This document shows positions 35,262-44,484 of a DNA stretch of 64,000 bases, one piece after another. Positions within the stretch are counted from its first letter, which is position 1; the number at the start of each line of letters is the position of its first letter. The stretch is from JASLQO01 sp002327525 (lineage in GTDB: Bacteria; Pseudomonadota; Gammaproteobacteria; Pseudomonadales; Azotimanducaceae), in assembly GCA_030744435.1 (NCBI GenBank), contig JASLQO010000011.1, positions 186,001 through 250,000 on the forward strand, written 5' to 3'. The notes beneath the pieces were generated by a model. The model saw only the letters and a list, made by a program, of their open reading frames with translations, had not been told where the DNA came from and made no database searches. Made by a program: the position numbers and the translations under genes.

Positions 35262-36578
35262 GTGCAGGAATTCGAGTTGTTCAAGCAACTGGTACGGTAC
35301 GGAGAACTGACCATCATCGATCATGATGGCCGGCACTACAGATTTGGGCACACTTCCACCCGGCACGACGAACCCCGAGCCAGCTGGCGCCTCACCAAAC
35401 CAGGCGTGGTTGCCCACATACTCGCCAATCCGCTCATGAACCTGGGCGAAAGCTACCTCGACGGGCGCTGGGACGTCGCCGAAGGTTCTCTGCACGATCT
35501 GTTGTCGATCCTGCGAACCAACCTCGAAACGGCCGTCACGGCCAACAGCACTCGTGCGCTCCTCTCCAAGGCCGCGGGCCAACTGCTGCAATCCTGGAAC
35601 GGTATTCGCGCAAGTTATCGCAACATCAGCCACCACTACGATCTCGACGAGGCCCTGTTTCGTGCATGCCTCGATGAAGACATGCACTATTCATGTGCAT
35701 ACTACTCGCGCCCGGACATGACGCTCGACCAAGCACAGCGCGCCAAGTGCGACCTCATCGCGGCGAAGCTATGTCTCGAATCAGGCCAACACGTGCTCGA
35801 CATCGGTTGTGGCTGGGGCAGCCTCCCCATCGCGCTGGCAGAACGCTTCGGCGTGCGCGTCACAGGCCTCACCTTATCGCGCGAGCAGCTGCGCACCGCG
35901 CGCGCCAGGATCAGAGGAGCCGGACTCGAAAAACTGATCGACATCCATCAAATGGACTACCGCGAACACTCCGGTCGGTATGACCGCGTCGTATCGGTGG
36001 GCATGTTCGAACATGTGGGCAAGCGCAACCACACCACCTTCATGCGCAAGGTGTCCGACTGTCTCACCTCCGATGGCATCGCACTCTTGCATACCATAGG
36101 CTCTCGACTGCCACCCGAACCGGTGAACCCCTGGATACGCCGCCATATATTCCCAGGGGGTTACCTGCCGAGTTTGTCCGAGGTAGCCCAAGCCGTGGAG
36201 AAGAGCGGTCTGAATACCACCGATATCGAGATCTGGCGTCAACACTACGCGCTGACGCTTTCGGCATGGAATGCCAACTTCCAGCGCCATCGAGTACGCT
36301 TCGCACGCGAACGAGGTGAGCGTTTCTGCCGCATGTGGGAGTTTTACCTGGTGATATCTCAGACTGCGTTCGAAGCGGGTATCACCACCGTGCAGCACTG
36401 GCAACTGGCTCGCCACCACCTGGCGGTGCCCACCACGCGGCACTACCTCCTGGGAGCGTCTTCGGCTCCTGCCCTGACACAGCAGCCTCCCGCTCGGGCC
36501 GATTCGCTCAGGCCTGCCTCAGCCGGGTCAGGAGACAGCGCCAGGCGCCCAGCAACCCGGGCTGCTGATCCTGAATAA
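35262..36578 (+). CDS. cfa: Cyclopropane-fatty-acyl-phospholipid synthase family protein
   Basis: 438 residues. N-terminal lipid-binding part (GLxxxG-free, ESYLDGRWDVAEGSLHDLL), then the methyltransferase: ISHHYDLDEALFRACLDEDMHYSCAYY, VLDIGCGWGSLPIALAERFG (SAM loop), GMFEHVGKRNH and HIFPGGYLPSL (in parts). It adds a methylene bridge to unsaturated acyl chains using SAM. Start GTG 35262 has GGGGGAA just upstream; an in-frame GTG at 35232 is possible. Its 3' end overlaps the convergent glucokinase by 71 bases. Confidence 0.9.
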   Translation: MQEFELFKQLVRYGELTIIDHDGRHYRFGHTSTRHDEPRASWRLTKPGVVAHILANPLMNLGESYLDGRWDVAEGSLHDLLSILRTNLETAVTANSTRALLSKAAGQLLQSWNGIRASYRNISHHYDLDEALFRACLDEDMHYSCAYYSRPDMTLDQAQRAKCDLIAAKLCLESGQHVLDIGCGWGSLPIALAERFGVRVTGLTLSREQLRTARARIRGAGLEKLIDIHQMDYREHSGRYDRVVSVGMFEHVGKRNHTTFMRKVSDCLTSDGIALLHTIGSRLPPEPVNPWIRRHIFPGGYLPSLSEVAQAVEKSGLNTTDIEIWRQHYALTLSAWNANFQRHRVRFARERGERFCRMWEFYLVISQTAFEAGITTVQHWQLARHHLAVPTTRHYLLGASSAPALTQQPPARADSLRPASAGSGDSARRPATRAADPE

Positions 36579-37455
36579 GGTAGACCGGGATCGGCTGAAT
36601 CAGCTGACTGACCGCACCGCGCTCCTCGAAACGTCGCCTGAAGGCACTTTGGGCCAGAAAATCGCGTAAGTGCGGGAGGATACCCCCGCCGAGATAGACA
36701 CCACCCTGCGCACACAGGGTCACCGCCAGGTTACCGGCGGCCGCACCGAGGAAGCCGCAGAACAGTTCGAGCGTCTGGTGGCACATGGGATCCGAGATAT
36801 CGATGCCCGCGGAGGATACCTGTTCGGGCGTCAGATCCTCGGCAGGTGCTCCCCAGATAGCTGCCACCGCGCGGTACAGGTTGACGAGTCCAGAGCCGCT
36901 GAGCACAGTTTCCCAGCAAACATGCTCGAAGCGACTGTGCAATACTCCCACCAGTTCCTGTTCCAGCGGTGACCCGGCCGCCAGATCCGCATGCCCCCCC
37001 TCCGAAGGAACGACCATCCAATCCCGCTCACCAACCGGTACTAGTATGCTCATTCCGAGCCCCGTACCTGGTCCGAGCAACGCCTTTACCCCGCGCACCT
37101 GTTCCGCCTCCCCGCCGAGCCGAAACAGATTGGTGAGATGCGGCACTGCGTGGCCAAGTGCACAAAAATCGTTGACAAGGTAGGTGTGCGTTCCGAGTAG
37201 CCGCGTGAGCTGATCCGCTTCGAACTCGAGCGAGCCGTTGGTGATGCTGATCCCATCCTCCGATGCAGGTCCGGCCACGGCCAGACAGGCCCCCGACACT
37301 TCCTTCAGATCGAAATGCGTGAGTGCGAACCGCACCAGCTCCACCGCCGAGCCAAAACGTGCGAGCGGTACTACCTCCTTGGCCAGCAGAGTGCTCTCGG
37401 AGGCCACCGCCAGGCGCGCCCACGTTGCCCCGATGTCGCCAACCAGATACTTCAC
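36508..37455 (-). CDS. glk: Glucokinase
   Basis: 315 residues of the proteobacterial Glk family. The phosphate loop is GDIGATWARLAV (usually GDxGGTNxRL, so slightly altered). LVNDFCALGHAVP holds the catalytic Asp, LGPGTGLGMSILVP and PSEGGHADLA bind sugar, and RFEHVCWETVLSGSGLVNLYRA is a family run. Phosphorylates glucose with ATP. The start is GTG 37453-37455, in a GTGA overlap with the reductase gene; a longer frame upstream lies inside that gene. C-terminus is antiparallel to the cfa end. Confidence 0.9.
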   Translation of the reverse strand: MKYLVGDIGATWARLAVASESTLLAKEVVPLARFGSAVELVRFALTHFDLKEVSGACLAVAGPASEDGISITNGSLEFEADQLTRLLGTHTYLVNDFCALGHAVPHLTNLFRLGGEAEQVRGVKALLGPGTGLGMSILVPVGERDWMVVPSEGGHADLAAGSPLEQELVGVLHSRFEHVCWETVLSGSGLVNLYRAVAAIWGAPAEDLTPEQVSSAGIDISDPMCHQTLELFCGFLGAAAGNLAVTLCAQGGVYLGGGILPHLRDFLAQSAFRRRFEERGAVSQLIQPIPVYLIQDQQPGLLGAWRCLLTRLRQA

Positions 37456-38513
37456 GATGGCAGCAGCCGCAGTCGCTGCAGTTGCCTGAAATAGCCAAGC
37501 AGCATGCTCTCGGTGTCGATGCACTCACCGAAACCGTGTTGGCGAATCTTGATGGTGCTGAGCAACGTGCTCTGCCCACCTCCCGCGCCGAGGACGGCAT
37601 CTGCAAACTGCCACGAACTGCCGACGAGGTCCGCCATTCCCTCAATGCGAAGTCCGTGTGTGCGCGCCAGGTGCATCCAATCGCCTGCATGTTCCGGCAT
37701 GCTGAGCGCGAGCAGTTCGCGCCTGTCCTCTCCGGGCGGCATGGCGAAATGCTCTGCGATGGCGGGCCACAATGCCCGCCACTCCAGCACGTCGCCATTA
37801 GTGACATTGTAGGTTTCTCCGGCGCATCTCGCGGTGTTGCCCGCCCATTCGATGGCTCGTGCCAACAGCCGGGCATCGGTGGCCTCCGTGACGAACTGGC
37901 CGCCTCCCGGAAAATGCAGCGGTTCGCCCCGTGCGCGCAGTACACACGCGTACACGCCGAGCGCCAGCGCCATGTTCATCGGGCTGGCGATAGCGATACC
38001 GAAAACGATCTGAGGACGCATAATGGAGAACGCGAATCCATCACGAGCCGCACGCTCGCGCACCAGGTCCTCCTGATTCCAGTAGAAGTTGCCACCGGCA
38101 TGGCGCGGCGCACTCTCCTTACCAGGCAGACGCATGGGCCCCACATGTGCGCCGTAGGCCTTCGTCCCCTGCAACAGCGTGAAGTGCTCCGACGGGCTGA
38201 CATGGTCCAGCACGTTGCGCAGCATGGCGGTGTTTTCCGCGATCTGCCGATCGTCCTGCCAGCCGGCTATCAGATCCGAACGTTCCTGCAACGCCGCGTA
38301 GACGATATGAGTAACGCCTGTAAACTCATCGACAGCGAAGGTACGTTCGCAGGCTGCGCGGTCCTGAAGATCGACGCTGGCGAACCGCGCGGCCGTTTCG
38401 AAATCTGGTGACCGGCGGCTGACAGCGAGCACCTCAGCCCCCTTTTCGACATAGCATTCGACGACCGCCCGCCCGACCAGTCCAAGCCCACCTAGCACAA
38501 GTACTTTAATCAT
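37452..38513 (-). CDS. Extended SDR, PRISE (progesterone 5-beta-reductase-like) type
   Basis: 353 residues. NAD(P) loop VLVLGGLGLVGRAVVE, then THIVYAALQE, LLQGTKAYGAHVGP and GGNFYWNQEDLV: the GxKxY and NFYY/W pattern marks plant-like 5-beta-reductase/iridoid-synthase proteins, which reduce enones with NADPH, rather than sugar epimerases with YxxxK. Bacterial members act on enones or are unknown. Coupled to glk downstream (GTGA) and overlapping the doubtful gene upstream by four bases. Confidence 0.75.
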   Translation of the reverse strand: MIKVLVLGGLGLVGRAVVECYVEKGAEVLAVSRRSPDFETAARFASVDLQDRAACERTFAVDEFTGVTHIVYAALQERSDLIAGWQDDRQIAENTAMLRNVLDHVSPSEHFTLLQGTKAYGAHVGPMRLPGKESAPRHAGGNFYWNQEDLVRERAARDGFAFSIMRPQIVFGIAIASPMNMALALGVYACVLRARGEPLHFPGGGQFVTEATDARLLARAIEWAGNTARCAGETYNVTNGDVLEWRALWPAIAEHFAMPPGEDRRELLALSMPEHAGDWMHLARTHGLRIEGMADLVGSSWQFADAVLGAGGGQSTLLSTIKIRQHGFGECIDTESMLLGYFRQLQRLRLLPS

Positions 38514-39067
38514 CGGTTCTCAAGATACGGGGAGGCGACGTTGGCGATGATCGAACGAGGTACGTTTTCGCCGTCAAACACTACCCTGGTCACGACCCCG
38601 ATCACGCCAGCCCTCTCGCTGAAGTGATGCCTTTCTAAGCCTCGCACGGCGCTGTCCAGCGGCTGTGAAAGGCATCCAGCGCTGAATTCATCCGGCGTGG
38701 CCGGGAACGCTCTCATCTCCACCGGCCGGGCTGTCCGCGGCGAACCGCGCGTACGCCGCCGCCGTACCGGCCGCCATCTTGTCTGCGTCGAACGGAATCG
38801 ACATCTCTGGCGTGAATTCGAGTACGCCCCCTCGGGGGTGTCCAAAAAGCGTACCAACATGCCGGGATCAAGGTTTTTCGTGAACACATTGCCTTCATCC
38901 TTCGACATCGCCATCCCAGCCGCCAGTAACTTGTAGAACCACATCTTGGTTTCAGCCTCATCGTGGATCACCGTGTGCCCCTTGTACGTAACGGTCTTGC
39001 CACCACCCATGGGTGTGCCGGTGCTCGTGATCACGATCGACGATCGCCCGTCCCCACGGGGGCCCAT
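38510..39067 (-). CDS. Uncharacterised protein, probably frameshifted
   Basis: A frame of 185 codons starts three bases after the methyltransferase stop. Residues 1-80 look like protein (GGGKTVTYKGHTVIHDEAET, then WFYKLLAAGMAMSKDEGNVF). After RFLDTPEG it turns into Arg/Ser-rich text. A shift of frame near 38830 would instead give VLEFTPEMSIPFDADKMAAG and TAAAYARFAADSP, ending at TGA 38688-38690. I therefore suspect a frameshift and a real length of about 125 residues. Family not recognised. Confidence 0.35.
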   Translation of the reverse strand: MGPRGDGRSSIVITSTGTPMGGGKTVTYKGHTVIHDEAETKMWFYKLLAAGMAMSKDEGNVFTKNLDPGMLVRFLDTPEGAYSNSRQRCRFRSTQTRWRPVRRRRTRGSPRTARPVEMRAFPATPDEFSAGCLSQPLDSAVRGLERHHFSERAGVIGVVTRVVFDGENVPRSIIANVASPYLENR

Positions 39068-39070
39068 CGT

Positions 39071-39688
39071 CTACCTCAGGCGCTCGGCCACACCATGCAT
39101 CATGAAGGCAGCGAACTTCGGCCCCGGCTGATACCCGCTCGAGAATTCCGGGAGCGCGAATCCGGCATCCTGCAACAGATCGTCCGGCCGCCGTGTAAGG
39201 TGACATCCACCCCCGATGATCTTCCACAAGGGTTCGATACGCCGTTGCCAGCGCTGCACGCCTGACTCGTCCGACAGCCCGTGTTCGACAAAATACAGAC
39301 GTCCCCCGGGTTTCAGCACTCTATGCATTTCCCGCACCGCGCGATATGGATTAGGGATGCTGCACAGCGTCCACGTGCACACGACGTCGTCGAAGCGGCT
39401 ATCGTCCGCTGGAATCTCCTCACCCGACACCTGCAGGATTTCCACCGGTGCACCGATCGACGCTGCACGCTGCTCCGCTTTCTCGATCAGCTCCGCGGCC
39501 GGGTCGAGCCCGGTTATCGAAGATACCCGATCAGAATAGTGTTCGAGATTCAGGCCGCTGCCGATGCCAATCTCAAGCACATCGCCGGAGGCCTGAGGCA
39601 CGTATTGGGAGCGCAACTCCCGCATCGGCGGCTGGCCGCACGCGGCGTCGATTATTTTCGGAAGTACGTATCTGGCGTATAGACCCAT
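39071..39688 (-). CDS. Class I SAM-dependent methyltransferase (UbiE/PMT-like)
   Basis: 205 residues. SAM loop VLEIGIGSGLNLEHYSD, TGLDPAAELIEKAEQRA, DVVCTWTLCSIPNPYRAVREMHRVLKPGGRLYFVEHGLS (in parts). Similar to phospholipid N-methyltransferases and human METTL7-like proteins that methylate small lipids or thiols; substrate unknown. First of a minus-strand series (methyltransferase, doubtful gene, PRISE, glk) with tiny gaps. Confidence 0.85.
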   Translation of the reverse strand: MGLYARYVLPKIIDAACGQPPMRELRSQYVPQASGDVLEIGIGSGLNLEHYSDRVSSITGLDPAAELIEKAEQRAASIGAPVEILQVSGEEIPADDSRFDDVVCTWTLCSIPNPYRAVREMHRVLKPGGRLYFVEHGLSDESGVQRWQRRIEPLWKIIGGGCHLTRRPDDLLQDAGFALPEFSSGYQPGPKFAAFMMHGVAERLR

Positions 39689-40178
39689 TTCCGCTCTCTC
39701 ACATCCAACCAGCAGCGGTGGCAGAGCGTACCCTATTCGCCCGTGTCTGCGCCAAAGACATCCTCATCGGCGCGCGCTGTTGAGTCGTGCGCTCACCGCT
39801 GGCACGAGCCAGGCACGCCAGAAAGTGAAACTGTCGCCTTCCCACCCCGGTGCCGTGACGGCCCTCTTTGGAAGGAGGCGTAGTCCGCATGCAATATCCG
39901 GCAGTCTGCCCCCGAGGTTGAGAGGGCTGCAACACGGCAGTGGCGGACGCGAGAATCGCGTAAGGGCCCATTCTACGGGGTTTTTTGGACTGCGTTGCGC
40001 TTCTTTGCAATATGCCGGATATTCGGGTGAAAGGCCCGTACGCCACGCCGAGCAATAGATAGTTAATCAGAGGTTCCTATCGTCAACTACAACCCTGTCG
40101 CGATGACCAGTTGACCGGAACCCGGGCCGGGACTGTAATCGGAAACGAAACTACGAGCGGCACGGCCGCGGGAACAAC
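39689..40178. other. 490-base intergenic region
   Basis: Lies between the divergent methyltransferase and the acyl-CoA carboxylase, so it should hold both promoters. Frames on either strand are Arg/Ser-rich and lack homology. A run GGGGTTTTTTGG (about 39976-39987) follows a three-base stem; too weak to call a terminator. I see no tRNA or other RNA. Confidence 0.4.
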
Positions 40179-43100
40179 GTGAAAAAACTGTTGATCGCAA
40201 ATCGTGGCGAAATCGCCATCCGTATCGCGCGCGCGGCTGCCGAGGCAGGAGTGGAGACCCTCGCCGTCTTCTCTCCAGAGGATTTCCAATCCGCTCACCT
40301 TCGCCACGCCGACGGCGCCCTGTTGCTCGAGGGCAAGGGTGCGCGCGCCTATCTAGACATCGAGCAACTGGTGCGCATCGCTACCGAAAACGGTTGCGAC
40401 GCCGTACATCCCGGTTACGGGTTCCTGAGCGAGAACGCGGCCCTTGCTACTGCCATGCAGGCGGCAGGCATTACCTTTGTCGGCCCGACTCCCCAAACGC
40501 TGACCCTGCTCGGTGACAAGGTGGCGGCACGACGCTTGGCAGCGAAAAACGGCGTCCCGCTGCTGGCGGGATCCGAGGGCGCGGTGAATCTCGAACAGGC
40601 GCGCACTTTTTTCGAGTCCCTGGAAGGTGTCTCGATGGTCATCAAGGCGGTGGCCGGAGGCGGTGGACGCGGTATGCGCGTGGTCTCCAGCGCAAACGAT
40701 GTGGATGAGGCCTACGCCCGCTGTACATCAGAGGCGGAACTGGCGTTTGGTGATGCGTCCGTCTACGTGGAGGAGTATCTGCGCGAGGCCCGACACATTG
40801 AAGTGCAGATCATCGGTGATGGCCAGGGCGCCGTGAGTCACCTGTGGGAACGGGAGTGTTCCCTTCAGCGCAGACATCAGAAGCTGGTCGAAATCGCACC
40901 CAGTCCCTCTCTCGGTGATGAGCTTCGAGCCGCGCTGACGGACGCCGCAGTCCGGCTCGCACGTGCCACCCATTACCGGGGCGTGGGCACAGTGGAGTTC
41001 CTGGTCGACAAGACCTCCGACCGGTTCGTGTTCATCGAGGCGAACGCTCGACTGCAGGTCGAGCACACGGTGACCGAGCAGGTGACCGGCATCGACCTGG
41101 TGCTGGCACAACTAGCAATCGCTGAAGGCGAATCGCTTGAGGCCGCAGGACTGCTGCAGGAGAGTATTGCGCAACCGCGCGGCTTCGCCATCCAGACGCG
41201 TATCAACATGGAGACCATGCGCGCGGACGGCAGCACCCGCCCGGCGGGAGGCACCATCAGTCTCTTCGAACTTCCCACCGGACCCGGTCTGCGTGCCGAC
41301 ACCTATGGATATGCTGGATATACCACCTCGCCCGCCTTTGACTCACTGCTGGCCAAACTCATCGTGCATACGGCCAGCTCCGATTTCGAGGCAGCTGCTG
41401 CAAAGACTTATCGGGCACTTTGCAACACGCGCATCGAGGGTGTCGCCACCAACCTGGATTTCCTGAAAGCCCTGGTGGCCGATGAGGACTTCGTGGCTAA
41501 TCGCGTGCATACCGCATACGTCGACGATCAAGTCGCTCGTCTGGTGGAAGCCTCACGAGTCATCCCCGATACAGCCGAGGGCGAACGCACAGGGCCGGCT
41601 TTGGCTGGTGCGCGCGTGGACGAAGTGGATCCGCTCGCTGTACTCGATCACGGCAAGTCGGGAGCCGCCATTGCCGGCAGCGCCCCACAGGCGCTTGCCA
41701 TGGTAGATGAAGCGCTGCCGGAAGGCATGGCCGCGGTCACTGCGCCCATGCAAGGCACCATAGTTCAATTCGACGTGGAACCCGGAGACGACGTATGGCT
41801 TGGCAGACAGGTGCTGGTGATGGATGCCATGAAGATGGAACACGTCGTGCATGCCCGACTGAGTGGCGTTGTGGATCGTCTCGGTGTAGAGGTGGGGGAC
41901 ACCGTGTTCGAGGGACATCCGCTCATCTATCTGCGGGAAATGGACATCGCCCTGCCCGAAGAGGGCGATGCCGAGGCGTTCGATCTCGACTACATCCGGC
42001 CGGACCTTCAGGAAGCCTACGACCGCAAGGCCGCGGGCCACGACGAGAATCGGCCGGAGGCGGTGGCCAAGCGGCGCAAGACGGGACATCGAACCGCTCG
42101 CGAAAATGTAGCCGACCTCTGCGATGAGGGCACATTCGTCGAATACGGTTCTGTGGTGCTGGCCGCCCAACGCCGCCGGCGCAGCATTCCGGATCTCATC
42201 AAAAACACCACTGGCGACGGCATGGTATGCGGTCTCGGCCGGATCAACGGGGACCTGTTCACCCCGGACCGTGCGCGCGCCATGGTGATGTCCTACGACT
42301 ACATGGTTCTCGCCGGTACCCAGGGCGGCAAGAACCATATGAAAAAAGACCGCATGTTCGAGCTTGCGGAGCAATTCCGCCTGCCCACGGTCCTCTTCGC
42401 CGAAGGCGGCGGTGGCCGGCCGGGCGACACCGACGGTTCCGGAGTAGCGGGGCTCGACTGCTGGGCATTCACCTATTTCGCACGCCTCTCGGGGCTCGTG
42501 CCGATTGTCGGTATAACCACCGGGCGCTGTTTCGCGGGCAACGCCGTGCTGCTCGCCTGCTGCGATGTGATCATTGCAACCGAAGGCTCAAACATCGGTA
42601 TCGGCGGGCCGGCCATGATAGAAGGCGGTGGGCTGGGTATCTTCACGCCGGAAGAAGTGGGTCCCATGGACGTACAGGTGCCCAACGGTGTGGTGGACAT
42701 CGCCGTGAAGGACGAGGCAGAGGCCGTTCTTGTGACCAAGAAATATCTGGCCTACTTCCAGGGTCCTGTGGAAGATTGGGAAGCACCCGATGTCCGTGAA
42801 CTGCGCTTCGTGGTGCCGGAAAACCGCCTGCGTTACTACGACATGCGCAAGGTCGTGGAAGGCATCGCCGATGTGGATTCCGTGCTCGAGATTCGCGAGC
42901 ACTGGGCAGATGGCATCATCACCGCTTTTATACGTGTAGAAGGCATGCCGATCGGCGTGATCGCAAACAATCCCGGGCATCTGTCCGGCGCTATCGATGC
43001 CGATGGCGCGGACAAGGGTGCACGCTTCATGCAGCTTTGCGACGCTTTCGACATCCCCATACTCAGTCTGTGTGACTGTCCCGGAATCATGGTGGGTCCG

Positions 43101-43550
43101 GAAATCGAAAAAACTGCACTGGTGCGTCACGCCGGCCGCATGTTCGTGGTAGGAGCCAACATCGACGTACCGCTCATGACCATCATCACGCGCAAGGCTT
43201 ACGGACTCGGTGCGCAGGCCATGGCCGGGGGCAGCTTCAAGCTACCGCTGTTCTGCGTCACCTGGCCCACGGGTGAATTCGGTGGCATGGGGCTTGAGGG
43301 TGCTGTGAAACTCGGCTTTCGCAAGGAACTCCAGGCCATCGAGGATCCACAGAAACGCAAGCAAACCTACGAGGAGATGGTGGAGGGCATGTACGAGCGC
43401 GGCAAGGCCGTGAACATGGCCTCCCACTTCGAACTGGACGACGTGATCGATCCGGCGGATTCGCGGAAGTGGATCGCATCCGCCCTGAGGTCCGTGCCGC
43501 ACAAGCCCGATCGTGCGCACAAAAAACGGCCCAACGTCGATACCTGGTAG
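40179..43550 (+). CDS. Single-chain acyl-CoA carboxylase (BC-BCCP-CT fusion)
   Basis: 1123 residues holding all three parts of a biotin carboxylase. Biotin carboxylase is about 1-450 (KAVAGGGGRGMRVV, ANARLQVEHTVTEQVTGID). The biotin carrier is about 520-592 with VMDAMKMEHVV (biotin Lys552). Carboxyltransferase is about 610-1110 (GLGRINGDLFTPDRARAMVM, GGGRPGDTDGSGV, ADKGARFMQLCDAF, LCDCPGIMVGPEIEK). The arrangement matches single-polypeptide 'long-chain acyl-CoA carboxylases' of Mycobacterium and Rhodopseudomonas, which accept many acyl-CoAs. Start GTG. It opens a co-directional catabolic cluster. Confidence 0.93.
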   Translation: MKKLLIANRGEIAIRIARAAAEAGVETLAVFSPEDFQSAHLRHADGALLLEGKGARAYLDIEQLVRIATENGCDAVHPGYGFLSENAALATAMQAAGITFVGPTPQTLTLLGDKVAARRLAAKNGVPLLAGSEGAVNLEQARTFFESLEGVSMVIKAVAGGGGRGMRVVSSANDVDEAYARCTSEAELAFGDASVYVEEYLREARHIEVQIIGDGQGAVSHLWERECSLQRRHQKLVEIAPSPSLGDELRAALTDAAVRLARATHYRGVGTVEFLVDKTSDRFVFIEANARLQVEHTVTEQVTGIDLVLAQLAIAEGESLEAAGLLQESIAQPRGFAIQTRINMETMRADGSTRPAGGTISLFELPTGPGLRADTYGYAGYTTSPAFDSLLAKLIVHTASSDFEAAAAKTYRALCNTRIEGVATNLDFLKALVADEDFVANRVHTAYVDDQVARLVEASRVIPDTAEGERTGPALAGARVDEVDPLAVLDHGKSGAAIAGSAPQALAMVDEALPEGMAAVTAPMQGTIVQFDVEPGDDVWLGRQVLVMDAMKMEHVVHARLSGVVDRLGVEVGDTVFEGHPLIYLREMDIALPEEGDAEAFDLDYIRPDLQEAYDRKAAGHDENRPEAVAKRRKTGHRTARENVADLCDEGTFVEYGSVVLAAQRRRRSIPDLIKNTTGDGMVCGLGRINGDLFTPDRARAMVMSYDYMVLAGTQGGKNHMKKDRMFELAEQFRLPTVLFAEGGGGRPGDTDGSGVAGLDCWAFTYFARLSGLVPIVGITTGRCFAGNAVLLACCDVIIATEGSNIGIGGPAMIEGGGLGIFTPEEVGPMDVQVPNGVVDIAVKDEAEAVLVTKKYLAYFQGPVEDWEAPDVRELRFVVPENRLRYYDMRKVVEGIADVDSVLEIREHWADGIITAFIRVEGMPIGVIANNPGHLSGAIDADGADKGARFMQLCDAFDIPILSLCDCPGIMVGPEIEKTALVRHAGRMFVVGANIDVPLMTIITRKAYGLGAQAMAGGSFKLPLFCVTWPTGEFGGMGLEGAVKLGFRKELQAIEDPQKRKQTYEEMVEGMYERGKAVNMASHFELDDVIDPADSRKWIASALRSVPHKPDRAHKKRPNVDTW

Positions 43551-43574
43551 AGCGCAACGCAAGCAGGGGGTGAC

Positions 43575-44465
43575 ATGCAGACCAGGTCCTTGGCCACCGC
43601 GGACGGCGAATCGCTGCACCGCATTCTCAGCGACATCGAGGCACTCGGCCTCCAGCAGAATCTCACCGAATTGGAGATACAGGGGTACACGGTGGTACCC
43701 GGCGTGCTGAGTGCTGATCAGGTGGAAAGAGCGAAGGCCGCCATTCTGGCACGCGTGAAGCGCGATACCGGTAACGACGTCGATCCGGACAATGCCACCG
43801 CGGGTGACTCCGAGGGTATGACCTATCTGCCTTACCTGCTCTATGACGACGAGGTGTTCGAAGACATCCTCAGCCAACCCATCCCTCTTACGCTGATCAC
43901 TTATCTGCTTGGTGAGAGTTGCCTGCTGTCGAGCATGGGGTGTCACTTCAAAGGGCCGGGCGGCGATCCACTGCTGCTGCATTCGGACAACGGCAACGGC
44001 ATGCCAGCTCCTTTCCCGGTGTATTCGCAGGTAGCCAATGTCAACTACGCACTGACTCCGTACAGCCAGAAAGCGGGTGCGCTCGCACTGGTGCCCGGCA
44101 GCCACAAGCTGGCACGCCAGCCCCAGGGCTCCGAGATGAGGCTCTCACACGAGCAGCCCAACCCCCGGGCCGTGGTCATGGATATCGATCCAGGAGACGT
44201 TGTGGTGTGGCACGGCAACACCTGGCACGGTTCCTACGCCCGCGAGGTGCCCGGCATCCGAATGAACCTGGCCGTCTATTTCGCGCGTCAGTACGTCCAG
44301 ACCCAGGAACGGCACAAAGGCGTGGTGCCTGCGGAGTTTCTGGAACGGCACGTGAACAACGAGAGGATGCAGATCCTGCTAGGCGCTAAGCAGCCTTACG
44401 GCTGGCAGGGGGAGGGACCGGATTTCACGATCATGGCCCGCAATCCGCGTGGGTTGTACGATTGA
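43575..44465 (+). CDS. Phytanoyl-CoA dioxygenase (PhyH) family protein
   Basis: 296 residues, Fe(II)/2-oxoglutarate oxygenase. HxD at His136-Asp138 (LLLHSDNGNG) and a distal His in VWHGNTWHGSYA (His213 or His218), with LVPGSHKLARQ in the expected place. PhyH enzymes hydroxylate acyl-CoAs or small molecules. GGGGGTGAC precedes the ATG, 24 bases after the carboxylase. Likely to act in the same degradation route. Confidence 0.85.
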   Translation: MQTRSLATADGESLHRILSDIEALGLQQNLTELEIQGYTVVPGVLSADQVERAKAAILARVKRDTGNDVDPDNATAGDSEGMTYLPYLLYDDEVFEDILSQPIPLTLITYLLGESCLLSSMGCHFKGPGGDPLLLHSDNGNGMPAPFPVYSQVANVNYALTPYSQKAGALALVPGSHKLARQPQGSEMRLSHEQPNPRAVVMDIDPGDVVVWHGNTWHGSYAREVPGIRMNLAVYFARQYVQTQERHKGVVPAEFLERHVNNERMQILLGAKQPYGWQGEGPDFTIMARNPRGLYD

Positions 44466-44484
44466 TTGCATTGGGAGGAAATAA

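Noticed and set aside
39699..40055. 118-codon minus-strand frame in the intergenic region before the carboxylase
   Set aside because: Arg/Thr/Pro-rich, no ribosome site, no recognisable family.
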